Below are positions 46,117 through 55,229 of a stretch of DNA of 64,000 nucleotides, in pieces. Location: NCBI RefSeq assembly GCF_002021565.1, contig NZ_MSZX01000004.1, positions 124,027 through 188,026 of the forward strand, read 5' to 3'. Every line of letters begins with the position of its first letter. Within the stretch, counting starts at the first letter, position 1. The position numbers and the translations under genes were made by a program. Source of the stretch: Paenibacillus selenitireducens. Lineage in GTDB: Bacteria > Bacillota > Bacilli > Paenibacillales > Paenibacillaceae. The notes under the pieces are model-generated. The model did not search any database, was not told the origin of the DNA, and worked only from the letters and a program-made list of their open reading frames with translations.

Positions 46117-47205
46117 ATGAATCCAGCTTCAGGGCTCCCTCCAAGGGAGCGGAGCGGGCGCACAAGCATAGCGCAAAAATCAAATAAGCCGCAAAATACG
46201 CAAAATACGCAAAATACAAAAAAGACACAAAAAACAAAGCCGAAAAAGGCAAAAAGTCCCTGGCGGACATTTTTCAAGACGATAGGCATATTGCTCATTG
46301 TCGGTATCATTTCTGCATGTGTAGCTGCTGGCTATCTAGTATATAAGGCTGATAAAGGTTTAGATGCGATTTCAACGGTATCACCGGATGAGAAGCCTCT
46401 TCCGCCGGAGTTGTCTGCAAAGGTCAAACCTGTATCCATGCTTTTGCTAGGTGTAGATACACGGGAAGATTCTGGCGGTTTGAATACCGATGTCTTCATG
46501 GTCGCAACGATGAACCCGGTAACAAAGACGGCTACGGTTGTCTCGATCCCACGGGATACCAAAGTGGAATTGAAGGGGTATAAATCACGTAAGATTAACG
46601 CGTATTATGCAGCATTTCGTTCGCAGGATAAGGATAAAGCCAACGATGATATGAAGGAATTTGTCGGTAAGTATTTGGATATTCCGATTGATTATATCTC
46701 CATGATCAACTTTAAAGGCTTTGCCGATGTCGTGGATGCGCTCGGCGGCGTAGACGTGAACGTAGATATGGATATGCGTTATGTTGATACAGCTGACGGC
46801 ACGAATATTAACCTGAAAAAAGGCTTCCAAACCTTAAACGGGGAAGATGCACTCAACTTCGTCCGCTACCGTAAATCGAATACGAAGAATCCAACGAAAG
46901 GTTCTAGTGATTTCGAACGGAATCGCAGACAAAGTGAAGTTCTGCACGAGATGATGCGAAAAATGCAGACTTTTGACGGAGTAACCAAGGTTCCTGCGAT
47001 CATTGATTCTGTAGGTAAGAACTTAAAGATGGACGTGCAGAAAGATCAGATTAAAGATTTGATCACCACGTACTTTACGATGAATAAAGATAATGTAACC
47101 TTTATTCCGATTGAGGGTAATTGGAAGAGCCCATATGTTTATCTGGACGATGCGAAGTTTGAAGAAGCGAAGCAAGCGCTAAAACAAGAGCTAACAGAGA
47201 AATAA
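46117..47205 (+). CDS. LCP family cell-wall polymer ligase (LytR-CpsA-Psr)
   Basis: 362 residues; ATG 46117 follows AAAGGTG. A cytosolic N-terminus with a Thr/Lys-rich low-complexity part (residues about 18-50), one membrane segment (TIGILLIVGIISACVAAGYLVY), then the LCP domain: LLLGVDTRE, SIPRDTKVEL, KINAYYA, GGVDVNVD, LNFVRYRKS. Such enzymes attach teichoic acids or other anionic polymers to peptidoglycan. The DNA for the N-terminus has three direct copies of GCAAAATAC (46194-46220). Confidence 0.95.
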   Translation: MNPASGLPPRERSGRTSIAQKSNKPQNTQNTQNTKKTQKTKPKKAKSPWRTFFKTIGILLIVGIISACVAAGYLVYKADKGLDAISTVSPDEKPLPPELSAKVKPVSMLLLGVDTREDSGGLNTDVFMVATMNPVTKTATVVSIPRDTKVELKGYKSRKINAYYAAFRSQDKDKANDDMKEFVGKYLDIPIDYISMINFKGFADVVDALGGVDVNVDMDMRYVDTADGTNINLKKGFQTLNGEDALNFVRYRKSNTKNPTKGSSDFERNRRQSEVLHEMMRKMQTFDGVTKVPAIIDSVGKNLKMDVQKDQIKDLITTYFTMNKDNVTFIPIEGNWKSPYVYLDDAKFEEAKQALKQELTEK

Positions 47206-47336
47206 TTGTGTAGGTTCGTGAATATCTATCTTCATAGGGAGTTTGTACGTATAGGACATTTCCTCATGGATGCAAGTTTTTGCCTGTGCTATAATATGAT
47301 TAATCATAGCAAGTTAAAGTAGGAGGGCGCGATCGA

Positions 47337-47540
47337 ATGGCAGAAGCGATTGAAACACTTTCCGAAGCTTTATTATTGCAATTGCAGCAGGAACCCTTTG
47401 AAGTTAAGATGGACACGGTGCGTGAGGCTATGAACAATGGTTCACGAAATTCCGTTGTGCCTTTCATTCCAACAACATACAACAAACATGCCGCGGATCA
47501 ATTGAACGGACAAGTTCGTGCGGCCATTCAAAAAGCCTAG
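47337..47540 (+). CDS. Small conserved-looking protein, unknown
   Basis: 67 residues: MAEAIETLSEALLLQLQQEP, then VREAMNNGSRNSVVPFIPTTYNKHAADQLNGQVRAAIQKA. A TATAAT (47290-47295) and GGAGG just before the ATG support expression; codon use is like its neighbours. Family not recognised. The stop codon lies within the terminator hairpin. Confidence 0.75.
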   Translation: MAEAIETLSEALLLQLQQEPFEVKMDTVREAMNNGSRNSVVPFIPTTYNKHAADQLNGQVRAAIQKA

Positions 47541-47562
47541 TGAGTGAATCACTGGGCTTTTT
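47530..47562 (+). terminator. Intrinsic terminator overlapping a stop codon
   Basis: AAAGCCTAGTGA pairs with TCACTGGGCTTT, followed by a T-run. The TAG stop (47538-47540) is within the left arm. Confidence 0.9.
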
Positions 47563-47705
47563 GTGTATTTGGAGTCGTTGAACGGTTCAACAGATAGGAT
47601 TATTCTGAGGAGAGGGTGATGGCTTTTTCGCAGTAGAGGTAGTGGACTTTAATCTCATTGGTTTACGTGATGCGGCAATGATTACCACGCTTGGAGGCGG
47701 CGCAG

Positions 47706-49037
47706 ATGAAGAAGATATTTGTGTTGGATACGAATGTATTGTTACATGATCCCAATGCGATTTACGCTTTTGAGGATAATGATGTTATCATTCCTGCTGT
47801 GGTATTGGAGGAGATCGATTCGAAGAAACGTAATGCCGATGAAATCGGTAGAAATGCCAGATACGTGTCTCGATTATTGGACGGTCTTCGCGAAAGAGGA
47901 CATTTGCATAGCGGTATTACGTTAGATAATGGCGGCAAGTTAACGGTTGAATTGAATCATCGAAGCTTCGTGCGAGTACAAGAGATGTTCGGCGAAATCA
48001 CCAATGATAATCGCATTCTCGCTGTTGCGCTGAATTATCATATCGAAGAGCAGCAGCTAGATGAACCCAAACCTGTTGTTCTGGTAAGCAAGGATGTTCT
48101 GGTACGAATTAAAGCCGATGTACTCGGGCTCAATACCCAAGATTATTTGTCTGATCGTACCGTTTCCTTAACCGACCTTTATCTAGGTTATTTGACCTTA
48201 CACGTACATCCATCTGTCATTGATGAGTTCTACACGTTTCGGTATTTGAATATTTCAAATCTGAACTTAAAATATCCGTTGTATGCCAACGAGTTTGTCA
48301 TTCTCCGAGATGAAATGGGTACGAGCAAGTCTGCACTACTGCGCGTTAATCCAGAGGCTACGAAGCTAGAGCCATTATTCTTAAGTAATGATCCGGTATG
48401 GGGAATCAGCGCACGAAATGCTCAACAACGGATGGCTTTGGAACTATTGTTGAATGATGATGTACCCCTTGTTACGATCACAGGGAAAGCGGGTACGGGA
48501 AAGACCTTATTAGCGCTCGCTGCAGGATTGTTGAAAGTAGAAGATGAGCATAAATATAAGAAGCTACTGATTGCGCGGCCAGTCGTTCCAATGGGGAAAG
48601 ATATTGGGTATTTGCCAGGTGAAAAGGATGAGAAGCTGCGCCCATGGATGCAACCGATTTATGATAATTTAGAGTATCTCTTCGATACCAAGAAATCGGG
48701 TGACATTGATAAAATACTTGTGGGTCTCGGCAGCATCCAAGTAGAGGCTCTCACCTACATTCGGGGTCGTTCGATCCCAGGTCAGTTCATCATTATTGAT
48801 GAAGCACAGAACTTATCGAAGCACGAAGTCAAGACGATCGTTTCCCGTGTAGGTGAGGGGAGTAAAATCATCCTGATGGGCGATCCGGAACAAATTGATC
48901 ATCCTTACTTGGATGCAGCAAGCAACGGGCTTACGTATATTGTTGAACGGTTCAAACATGAAGGGATAAGCGGTCATATTACATTGGAAAAGGGCGAACG
49001 CTCAAAGCTTGCACAACTCGCTGCGGATTTATTGTAG
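47706..49037 (+). CDS. ylaK: PIN domain-PhoH family protein (YlaK-like)
   Basis: 443 residues; ATG 47706 has GGAGG 8-12 nt upstream. An N-terminal PIN ribonuclease domain (FVLDTNVLLHDPNAIY; acidic VVLEEIDSKK; NDNRILAVA) is fused to a PhoH ATPase (TGKAGTGKT near residue 262, ARPVVPMGKDIGYLPG, FIIIDEAQNLSKHEVKTI). PhoH2-type fusions act as RNA helicase-nucleases in some bacteria. It is the second PhoH protein here; the first (13548) has no PIN domain. Confidence 0.95.
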   Translation: MKKIFVLDTNVLLHDPNAIYAFEDNDVIIPAVVLEEIDSKKRNADEIGRNARYVSRLLDGLRERGHLHSGITLDNGGKLTVELNHRSFVRVQEMFGEITNDNRILAVALNYHIEEQQLDEPKPVVLVSKDVLVRIKADVLGLNTQDYLSDRTVSLTDLYLGYLTLHVHPSVIDEFYTFRYLNISNLNLKYPLYANEFVILRDEMGTSKSALLRVNPEATKLEPLFLSNDPVWGISARNAQQRMALELLLNDDVPLVTITGKAGTGKTLLALAAGLLKVEDEHKYKKLLIARPVVPMGKDIGYLPGEKDEKLRPWMQPIYDNLEYLFDTKKSGDIDKILVGLGSIQVEALTYIRGRSIPGQFIIIDEAQNLSKHEVKTIVSRVGEGSKIILMGDPEQIDHPYLDAASNGLTYIVERFKHEGISGHITLEKGERSKLAQLAADLL

Positions 49038-49058
49038 AAATCGTAAAATAACTATGAA

Positions 49059-49093
49059 AATAACCTGCTCCTTTTTTGGAGGAGGTTATTTTT
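49059..49093 (+). terminator. Intrinsic terminator after ylaK
   Basis: AATAACCTGCTCC, T-rich loop, GGAGGAGGTTATT, then T-run. Confidence 0.9.
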
Positions 49094-49157
49094 GTACGCG
49101 ACAAATGCTTCCAATATTGCTAGAATATAAAGCATGAAACGAGGGGGAGGAGAAGTC

Positions 49158-50492
49158 ATGCCTAAAAAAAGAAATACCATTGTCCTTGTCGTGATGCTCC
49201 TACTTATTCTTCTTCTATTAACCCCACTGAATGGAGTAGCTCCCACACACGTACAAGTAAAACCGGAAAGCGGTTCTAACTACGATTCTGCGGCCCCTAA
49301 AGGCGGTAATCCGTCACTTGGAGCAAAAAAGCTAGCGGTAGCCGTCAATTTGGAACCGAATCAATTTGACGCGTTACAGCGTTTAAATCAACAATATATG
49401 AGTGACCATCCTTTAGATGTAGACATCACGAATGTGAGATCTGCGTATGCCTATGAACAATTCGTGAAGCAGGCCAAGCTAGGAGATGCGGCGGATGTCA
49501 TGCTCATCCCAAGCGAATGGGTGAATAAATTCGCTGTTTCGGGATTTATTCTTCCAGTAGACTCGTTTTTTTCCGGTGTTACAGCGTCAGAACCTATTAA
49601 TATCGCCATGAACCAAGTTAAATGGAATGGGTACATTTGGGGGATTCCGAAGGAGATCGATCCTTATGTCTTAGTCTGGAATGACCGTCTATTACGTGAG
49701 TTGGAAATGGAACACATTCCGGCTGAAAAGGAAGGTTGGCTCAACTTAGAACGTCATCTTGTAAAATTTCCGAATCCGCCTTATATGTTGGGTGCTGATC
49801 TAGAGGATGGATATGAGATTCTATCATTGATGCGGAGAATAGGGGCGTCTAATGAAGCATTAACAAGCCTGGAGACGTTGAAGCCTTATCTGTATACCGC
49901 GAAAGGCAATTCGGATGTGATGTGGAATATGCTTGTAAAAGGCGAACTGCTCGCGATGGTAACGACGAATTCGCAATGGCTTATGCATCGGACATCTGAT
50001 TTAAGTATGGAAGCCGTAAATATCGCAAGTGAGGCCAAGCCGTATTGGGTCCAAAGCCGAAGTTTCGTGATCTCAGCAGCGACGAATGTGGAGAAAGAAG
50101 CTAGGGAATGGATTCAAGCGATGACAACATCGAGTGCTCAAGAGTTGTATCGAGAAGAGACCAATACACTTCCTTCGCTTAAATTAATGTATACGATGTC
50201 TTCCGTTCCGGCGCTGCCTGAAAGATTGCGGCAAATGCTCATCAATAGAACGGATTTAGGTGTCGTGAACAAGCCGGGGAGGTATGAAGATATGATCACA
50301 TTGGGAACGAAATTCGAGCAATTCAGTCATGCTATTGCACCTTTGCAATCGCTTACAGAATATTGGATACAAGTAGAGACAGAACAAGCGAAAGATAAAT
50401 CCGCAACAGAAGATATTCCTAATCAAAAGGAGAAAGGGACATCATCCATCGATTCCTCGACAGGGATGACATCCCCTAATACTAATCCTTAA
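49158..50492 (+). CDS. Orphan extracellular solute-binding protein, membrane-anchored
   Basis: 444 residues from ATG 49158 after GGGAGGAG. An N-terminal membrane segment (IVLVVMLLLILLLLTPL) without a lipobox Cys, then a family 1 periplasmic-binding-type fold (ARLNQQYMSDHP-like start, AADVMLIPSEWVNKFAVSG, WGIPKEIDPYVLVWN, MVTTNSQWLM). The tail is Thr/Ser-rich. No ABC permease or ATPase is adjacent, so it may be a sensor or scavenging receptor. The stop abuts the convergent gene, with no terminator between. Confidence 0.85.
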   Translation: MPKKRNTIVLVVMLLLILLLLTPLNGVAPTHVQVKPESGSNYDSAAPKGGNPSLGAKKLAVAVNLEPNQFDALQRLNQQYMSDHPLDVDITNVRSAYAYEQFVKQAKLGDAADVMLIPSEWVNKFAVSGFILPVDSFFSGVTASEPINIAMNQVKWNGYIWGIPKEIDPYVLVWNDRLLRELEMEHIPAEKEGWLNLERHLVKFPNPPYMLGADLEDGYEILSLMRRIGASNEALTSLETLKPYLYTAKGNSDVMWNMLVKGELLAMVTTNSQWLMHRTSDLSMEAVNIASEAKPYWVQSRSFVISAATNVEKEAREWIQAMTTSSAQELYREETNTLPSLKLMYTMSSVPALPERLRQMLINRTDLGVVNKPGRYEDMITLGTKFEQFSHAIAPLQSLTEYWIQVETEQAKDKSATEDIPNQKEKGTSSIDSSTGMTSPNTNP

Positions 50493-51581
50493 TCATCGTG
50501 ACAAATTCATTTTAAGTTTAACTTGCAAGACATGATCTTCAATCGATACATCGGTTGCTTGAATGAAGGATACAAGTTTCGCGGGGTAAAAGCCCAGATC
50601 GAATTCTTTCTCAAGTGCTTTGCGTGTCGTATCCGGCAGTTCTAATCCGTTAAAGACGAGATGATCAACATGGAATAGGATACAGTTTTCGGGCGTGTTT
50701 TCGACGGTATAATGTCCCTTGATTTCAACTTTGATGTTATTACGTTCACCTACAGCAACAAGCTGATCTGTCTCGAATCGGAAGGCGAAATTCTGGAACA
50801 TCTCATTCTTATTCCGTAGGAACTGATTAAGATCATCTTCTTTTAAGGTAATGGTATAGTTGAGGCCGTTAATTACAAGACTGTCTTTGGTATTCTTAAT
50901 GAGAGAAGGCAGATCCTGCATCGCATCGGCAAGTGCTCGGAAATAGGATCTTACCTCATACATACCGATATTCTGCCAGAAGCTTGTCAGTTCATCAATC
51001 AAGGCCTTTAATTTATCAGCGTCTGTACTATGTGCCAGTTGATTATTAACTTCACTTTGTAAGGCAAGTACTCTCGAGCGCTGTTCTTTCAAATTAGATA
51101 ATACCGATGTGAGCTCATTTTGTTTCATGTGATAGTTCTGCTCTGTTTGTTCGAGCGCCTTGAACTCCGTTGCATAGGTATTCAGGATTTCATGGTCTCG
51201 CTCCATGATGATGGAATAAAAATCGAATACCATGAAAAATTTCTGAAGACTGTCTAATGAAAGTAAGGTTGTAAGCAGGGTGTTGCGATCTCCCATATAA
51301 TAGGCACGCAGCACTTGGCCCGCTTGATCGCGTTTGCTCTCAATTTGCGCATTTTTTTCAGAGATTTTAGTTTTTAAATCATTAGTTTGCAAGGTCAAGG
51401 TTTGGATTTGTTGCTGTATTCGTTCAATCTCGTGATCGATCTCTACAATGGATAAGCTTTTCTCCAAAATTTGTCTTGTTTCTTCATCTGTTGGCTCTGC
51501 TTGAATCACGATCGGCTTGGTCGCCGTGATGAAGAGGGCGATCGTAAGCGTGCATGCGATCCAGCGAATCCAGTATTTCAT
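50493..51581 (-). CDS. Secreted coiled-coil protein, PcsB/CwlO-like N-terminus, unknown
   Basis: 362 residues. A signal peptide (WIRWIACTLTIALFITATKPIVIQAEP) is followed by a coiled coil of about 150 residues (EIERIQQQIQTLTLQTNDLKTKISEKNAQI; VLRAYYMGDRNTLLTTLLSLDSLQ), the pattern of hydrolase partners PcsB/CwlO, then a C-terminal beta-rich domain (about 235-362: NGLNYTITLKEDDLNQFL; VKVEIKGHYTVENTP-like) that looks like a lipid- or ligand-binding module. No NlpC/P60 or CHAP catalytic site. GGGGGA precedes the ATG. Confidence 0.78.
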   Translation of the reverse strand: MKYWIRWIACTLTIALFITATKPIVIQAEPTDEETRQILEKSLSIVEIDHEIERIQQQIQTLTLQTNDLKTKISEKNAQIESKRDQAGQVLRAYYMGDRNTLLTTLLSLDSLQKFFMVFDFYSIIMERDHEILNTYATEFKALEQTEQNYHMKQNELTSVLSNLKEQRSRVLALQSEVNNQLAHSTDADKLKALIDELTSFWQNIGMYEVRSYFRALADAMQDLPSLIKNTKDSLVINGLNYTITLKEDDLNQFLRNKNEMFQNFAFRFETDQLVAVGERNNIKVEIKGHYTVENTPENCILFHVDHLVFNGLELPDTTRKALEKEFDLGFYPAKLVSFIQATDVSIEDHVLQVKLKMNLSR

Positions 51582-51681
51582 AGGGTGTCCCCCTTAGCTT
51601 GGTCCATATAAATATATGATTGTGAAATGAAATCATGACGAATCTACATCACATTCACGTTGTCAGAAAGGATGTTCTCTC

Positions 51682-52842
51682 TTGTCTCATTATCTAGGAA
51701 GTGATTCATTAATTCAATATATTCGTGAAGAAATACAAGCGAGTCCCCAGGGGATGATATCTTTTCAAGCCTATATGGAGTCATGTTTGTATCATCCCTT
51801 GTACGGTTATTACATGAATGAAAGACCGAAGATTGGAAAAGAAGGAGACTTCTATACGAGTGCTGGAATTGGTTCCATCATGGGAGATATGTTAGCAGCA
51901 TATATTGTGCGAATGATTGAACAAGAGGGATATGAAGCCAAGGTTAAGGACGGATCCATGATTCGAATCGTAGAATGGGGTGCTGGGACAGGTCAACTAG
52001 GGATACAAATCCTAGAAGCCTTAGAACGTAATTGGCCTGATCATACGGAGGTTATTACATATACGATAGTTGAGCAGAGCGAATATCATCGACTGAGAGC
52101 ACAGCAAAACTTCAATGTAGCAGGGAAATATGCGGAATGGTGGACACCCGAGCAGTTTGAAGTGCATGCTCATGCAACACCTGTGATTCTACTAGCGAAT
52201 GAATTATTGGATGCATTTCCCGTTGATCGGATTCGTCTGCATGCAAGGGATTCCGTCGAGAAATTCGAACAGCAGTATATCACTTGGAATGAGGAGAAGA
52301 ATACATTTGAATCGGTGTGGTGTCCGGCTCAAAAGGATCTTGCGACTTATGTCCATCAATATATAGTAAACTCAGGTGTAGCTGTTGCACCGAATCAACA
52401 ACTCGAAATCAATCGCGAAGGTCAAAAGTGGTTGGCGCAGGTTACAGGAGCTATGGGCCATGGACTTGTGATCGTCATTGATTATGGAGATGTTGCGGAA
52501 GAACTGATGGGGGCACATCGGATGTTAGGGACATTAGTGTGTTACCACCGGCATCAAGCTCATGACAATCCCCTCCTGCATGTAGGAGAACAAGATATCA
52601 CTTCGCATGTGGATTTCTCGCTTCTGCGGCGGAATGGAGAAGGACATGGACTCGAGACGATGTTCTACGGAACGCAGAAACAATTTTTGATGGAAGCCGG
52701 TGTTCTAGAGCAATTGCAAGATCATTTCACCACAGATCCATTCGATGCGGTCTCTAGAAGAAATCGTGCAATCCGTCAATTGCTCCTAAGTGATCAGATG
52801 AGTGAGCTATTTAAAGTGTGGGTCGCTCGCAAAGAACGGTAA
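51682..52842 (+). CDS. SAM-dependent methyltransferase, MidA/NDUFAF7 family
   Basis: 386 residues, TTG start 51682, with AAAGGA (51666-51671) 10 nt upstream. The order IQYIREEIQASPQGMISFQAYME, YYMNERPKIGKEGDFYTS, RIVEWGAGTGQLG (motif I), LLANELLDAFPVDR and VIVIDYGD matches COG1565/MidA proteins, which in mitochondria methylate an arginine of complex I. The bacterial substrate is not known. Convergent with DUF2626. Confidence 0.93.
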   Translation: MSHYLGSDSLIQYIREEIQASPQGMISFQAYMESCLYHPLYGYYMNERPKIGKEGDFYTSAGIGSIMGDMLAAYIVRMIEQEGYEAKVKDGSMIRIVEWGAGTGQLGIQILEALERNWPDHTEVITYTIVEQSEYHRLRAQQNFNVAGKYAEWWTPEQFEVHAHATPVILLANELLDAFPVDRIRLHARDSVEKFEQQYITWNEEKNTFESVWCPAQKDLATYVHQYIVNSGVAVAPNQQLEINREGQKWLAQVTGAMGHGLVIVIDYGDVAEELMGAHRMLGTLVCYHRHQAHDNPLLHVGEQDITSHVDFSLLRRNGEGHGLETMFYGTQKQFLMEAGVLEQLQDHFTTDPFDAVSRRNRAIRQLLLSDQMSELFKVWVARKER

Positions 52843-52852
52843 CTTTCATAAA

Positions 52853-52892
52853 TAAAAAAAACGATCGAGGCGAATCGCTTCGATCGTTTTTG
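52853..52892. terminator. Bidirectional terminator
   Basis: ACGATCGA (52861-52868), loop, TCGATCGT (52880-52887), with A-run before and T-run after. Confidence 0.92.
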
Positions 52893-52907
52893 GTATGTAC
52901 TTCGAAA

Positions 52908-53144
52908 TTAGAATGGTAAGCCCATTTTGAATACTGTCCAGTAGCTGAAACCTGTAAACGTCACGATCATATATCCCCAGAAAATCAGAATATAGGTTTT
53001 CTCCGTGAACTTCAGATAGCCTAACAGTACAAAAAATGCCGTTTGTAAGAAGAACAGCAGAGCCATCTCCATCATATCTCCGGCGAATGCCATGAGCCCA
53101 ATCATCAGTGTGAAGAAGCCTAATACGCGAAACATGCGTGCCAT
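52908..53144 (-). CDS. DUF2626 family small membrane protein
   Basis: 78 residues with three hydrophobic segments (VLGFFTLMIGLMAFAGDM; LLFFLQTAFFVLLGYL; ILIFWGYMIVTFTGF), fitting the DUF2626 family of Bacillales in length and in the LGYLKFTEKTY motif. GGGGGA precedes the ATG. Function unknown. Confidence 0.88.
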   Translation of the reverse strand: MARMFRVLGFFTLMIGLMAFAGDMMEMALLFFLQTAFFVLLGYLKFTEKTYILIFWGYMIVTFTGFSYWTVFKMGLPF

Positions 53145-53188
53145 ATGTACATCCCCCTTTCACGCGCTAACCATAATTTTCTAGATTT

Positions 53189-53217
53189 ATTATATCCTTT
53201 GGGTTGAAAAGTGTAAA
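53189..53217 (-). promoter_or_regulatory. Promoter of the DUF2626 gene
   Basis: On the minus strand, TTTACA (53217-53212), 17 bp, TATAAT (53194-53189). Confidence 0.7.
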
Positions 53218-53256
53218 TCCCGCTTCGTGACGAATTAGCAAACTTTTCTTGTTATC

Positions 53257-53457
53257 GTGACAATTGTTATTGATTTTTATTCATTCCTCAAAAATAGGTA
53301 TGAGCCCTACGCATTTTGGCAATACAAAATAGTAGAAAAAAGATTCTATGAACTCTACCAAGGGCATAGAGATGAAGTAAGCACATTTTTAACCCCGATA
53401 CCTTATGGCGGATGCAGGTTGGCCGCTCTTATCGGTTTATTATTAGAATGTTGTTAG
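53257..53457 (+). CDS. Doubtful small reading frame before rsfA
   Basis: 66 codons from GTG 53257, encoding YEPYAFWQYKIVEKRFYELY and GHRDEVSTFLTPIPYGG. It reads as plausible protein and ends just before the rsfA ribosome binding site, but has no ribosome binding site of its own and I recognise no family. It may be a real leader protein or chance; the 326 bp gap 53145-53470 otherwise holds only the DUF2626 promoter. Confidence 0.3.
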   Translation: MTIVIDFYSFLKNRYEPYAFWQYKIVEKRFYELYQGHRDEVSTFLTPIPYGGCRLAALIGLLLECC

Positions 53458-53470
53458 GAGGTTTTATTGC

Positions 53471-54127
53471 ATGACTGCCATTAGACAGGATGCATGGAGC
53501 GCAGATGATGATTTGATTTTAGCAGAGGTAACGTTGCGCCACATACGCGAAGGAAGTACTCAATTAGCTGCATTTGAAGAAGTAGGAGAAAAAATCGGTA
53601 GAACCTCTGCGGCCTGCGGTTTCAGGTGGAACAGCTTTGTCCGTAAAAAGTATGAAACAGCGATTCAAAATGCAAAATCCCAGCGTCAAAAAAGGAATTA
53701 TCTGAAGAAACAGCCGATCAGTTCTGCGGGAGCGCATGTGGCATCCCTATTGACACTCGAAGTTGCGGAAGATACAACCTTTAAACATGAAAGCATCAGC
53801 GAAGAGTCTATTTCGATTGATGCGGTTATTCGGTTTCTTCGCCAATGGAAAGGTGCCTATCAAGACGTAGGTCGCCAGATTAAAGCATTGGAAAGAGACG
53901 TACGTGATAAAGAAGAGGAACTCTTGTATTTGCGTAAAGAGAATGAACGTCTCTCGCGTGAAGTCAATGATGTCCAGACGGACTACCGTGTTGTCAATGA
54001 TGATTACAAGGCGCTTATTCAAATTATGGATCGTGCACGTAGACTTGCTTTCTTGTCCGAGGAAGAGGAAGAGAATAAACCGCGATTCAAGATGGATGCC
54101 AACGGAAATTTAGAACGTATTGAATAG
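53471..54127 (+). CDS. rsfA: RsfA family prespore-specific transcription regulator
   Basis: 218 residues. An N-terminal Myb/SANT-like domain (RQDAWSADDDLILAEVTLRHIREGSTQL, then KIGRTSAACGFRWNSFVRKKY) is characteristic of RsfA/YlbO proteins, which adjust sigma-F dependent genes in the forespore. A long coiled coil (about residues 135-185) and an acidic end follow. AGGAGG precedes ATG 53471. Terminator after. Confidence 0.92.
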   Translation: MTAIRQDAWSADDDLILAEVTLRHIREGSTQLAAFEEVGEKIGRTSAACGFRWNSFVRKKYETAIQNAKSQRQKRNYLKKQPISSAGAHVASLLTLEVAEDTTFKHESISEESISIDAVIRFLRQWKGAYQDVGRQIKALERDVRDKEEELLYLRKENERLSREVNDVQTDYRVVNDDYKALIQIMDRARRLAFLSEEEEENKPRFKMDANGNLERIE

Positions 54128-54149
54128 GGTATTGAAAGAATAACATGAA

Positions 54150-54193
54150 AATCTGAGTTGCACGTCGTTCTCGTGTACCGCTCAGGTTTTTTT
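54150..54193 (+). terminator. Intrinsic terminator after rsfA
   Basis: ATCTGAG with inner CACG/CGTG pairing, CTCAGGT and seven T. Confidence 0.75.
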
Positions 54194-54255
54194 GTGTTTT
54201 GTGCATCTTTTTGCTATAAGTATCTTAATAGTGGATGACGAAGGAGCTGGCAGCG

Positions 54256-55203
54256 TTGGATATACATATTGTAGGAGCAGGATCACTCGGATTGTTGTTT
54301 GGCAGTAAATTAGCTCAAGTTGGCGCGAATGTTACTATATATACGCGTACTTCTTCACAAGCAGTAGAATTGCAGGATCAAGGTTTATCTTTAATTACCG
54401 AGATGAATTTAGTCACGGAGAAGACTAGCGCGGTGAAGATAAGAGTATGGGACGAAATAGAAGATTCTTACTGCATCGAAGAGAATGCGTGGATACTTCT
54501 TACAATGAAGCAAAAAGATCTGACCGATGCATTTGCAAGGAAGCTGCAACACGTCCTTGGGGAGACGGGGCGGGTATGTTGTTTTCAAAATGGAGTTGGT
54601 CATGTACAGTTTTTGGAGCAGTATCTTCAACCTCAACAGATCTATACGGCGATCACGACGGAGGCTGCAAGAAGAGATGAAGGCGCCGTTGTTCGTCATA
54701 CGGGACAAGGGGAAACTCGGATTGGACGAATGGGAGGACATGCCGAGGCGTCTGAACATGAAATTCATCTTATAAATTGGTTACAACGTGCAGGATTCAA
54801 GGCGTTCATGTCGAAAAATATCGATATGGATGTTTACAGGAAGCTGCTGATCAATGCCGTGATCAATCCACTTACAGCGATCATGAGAATCAAGAATGGC
54901 CAATTACTGGAGACATCAGAACGTGTGCAGTGTATGAGATGGTTATATGAAGAAACAATGTTCATCTACCGTGCGCATAACATCCCCGTAGAACAAAACC
55001 TCTGGGAACAGGTGAATCAAGTCTGTCGAAGCACTTCGGCCAATACGTCATCTATGCTGAAAGATATTCTTAATGGGACTGAAAGCGAAATTAAATGGAT
55101 TAATGGAAGCTTATTGCGCATGGCAGATGATTTGGGCATCGATGCGCCAGTTAACCGAATGGTATACACGCTTGTGAAAGCAATGCATCAATCAAATACA
55201 TAA
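54256..55203 (+). CDS. panE: 2-dehydropantoate 2-reductase family protein
   Basis: 315 residues from TTG 54256, 9 nt after AAGGAG (54241-54246); ATG 54235 would lie before that site. Rossmann start IHIVGAGSLGLLFGSKLAQ, then VCCFQNGVGH and the catalytic RKLLINAVINPLTAI (Lys) with DLGIDAPVNRMVYTLV. It reduces ketopantoate to pantoate with NADPH for coenzyme A synthesis. The family includes relatives with other substrates; synteny with ylbQ before DUF3397 and bshC supports panE. Confidence 0.88.
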   Translation: MDIHIVGAGSLGLLFGSKLAQVGANVTIYTRTSSQAVELQDQGLSLITEMNLVTEKTSAVKIRVWDEIEDSYCIEENAWILLTMKQKDLTDAFARKLQHVLGETGRVCCFQNGVGHVQFLEQYLQPQQIYTAITTEAARRDEGAVVRHTGQGETRIGRMGGHAEASEHEIHLINWLQRAGFKAFMSKNIDMDVYRKLLINAVINPLTAIMRIKNGQLLETSERVQCMRWLYEETMFIYRAHNIPVEQNLWEQVNQVCRSTSANTSSMLKDILNGTESEIKWINGSLLRMADDLGIDAPVNRMVYTLVKAMHQSNT

Positions 55204-55229
55204 GCAATAACAGGGGAGGAGCCGCAAGA

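Noticed and set aside
46190-46222. CRISPR-like repeat
   Set aside because: Units are nine bases, contiguous, in frame in a coding gene; no spacers.
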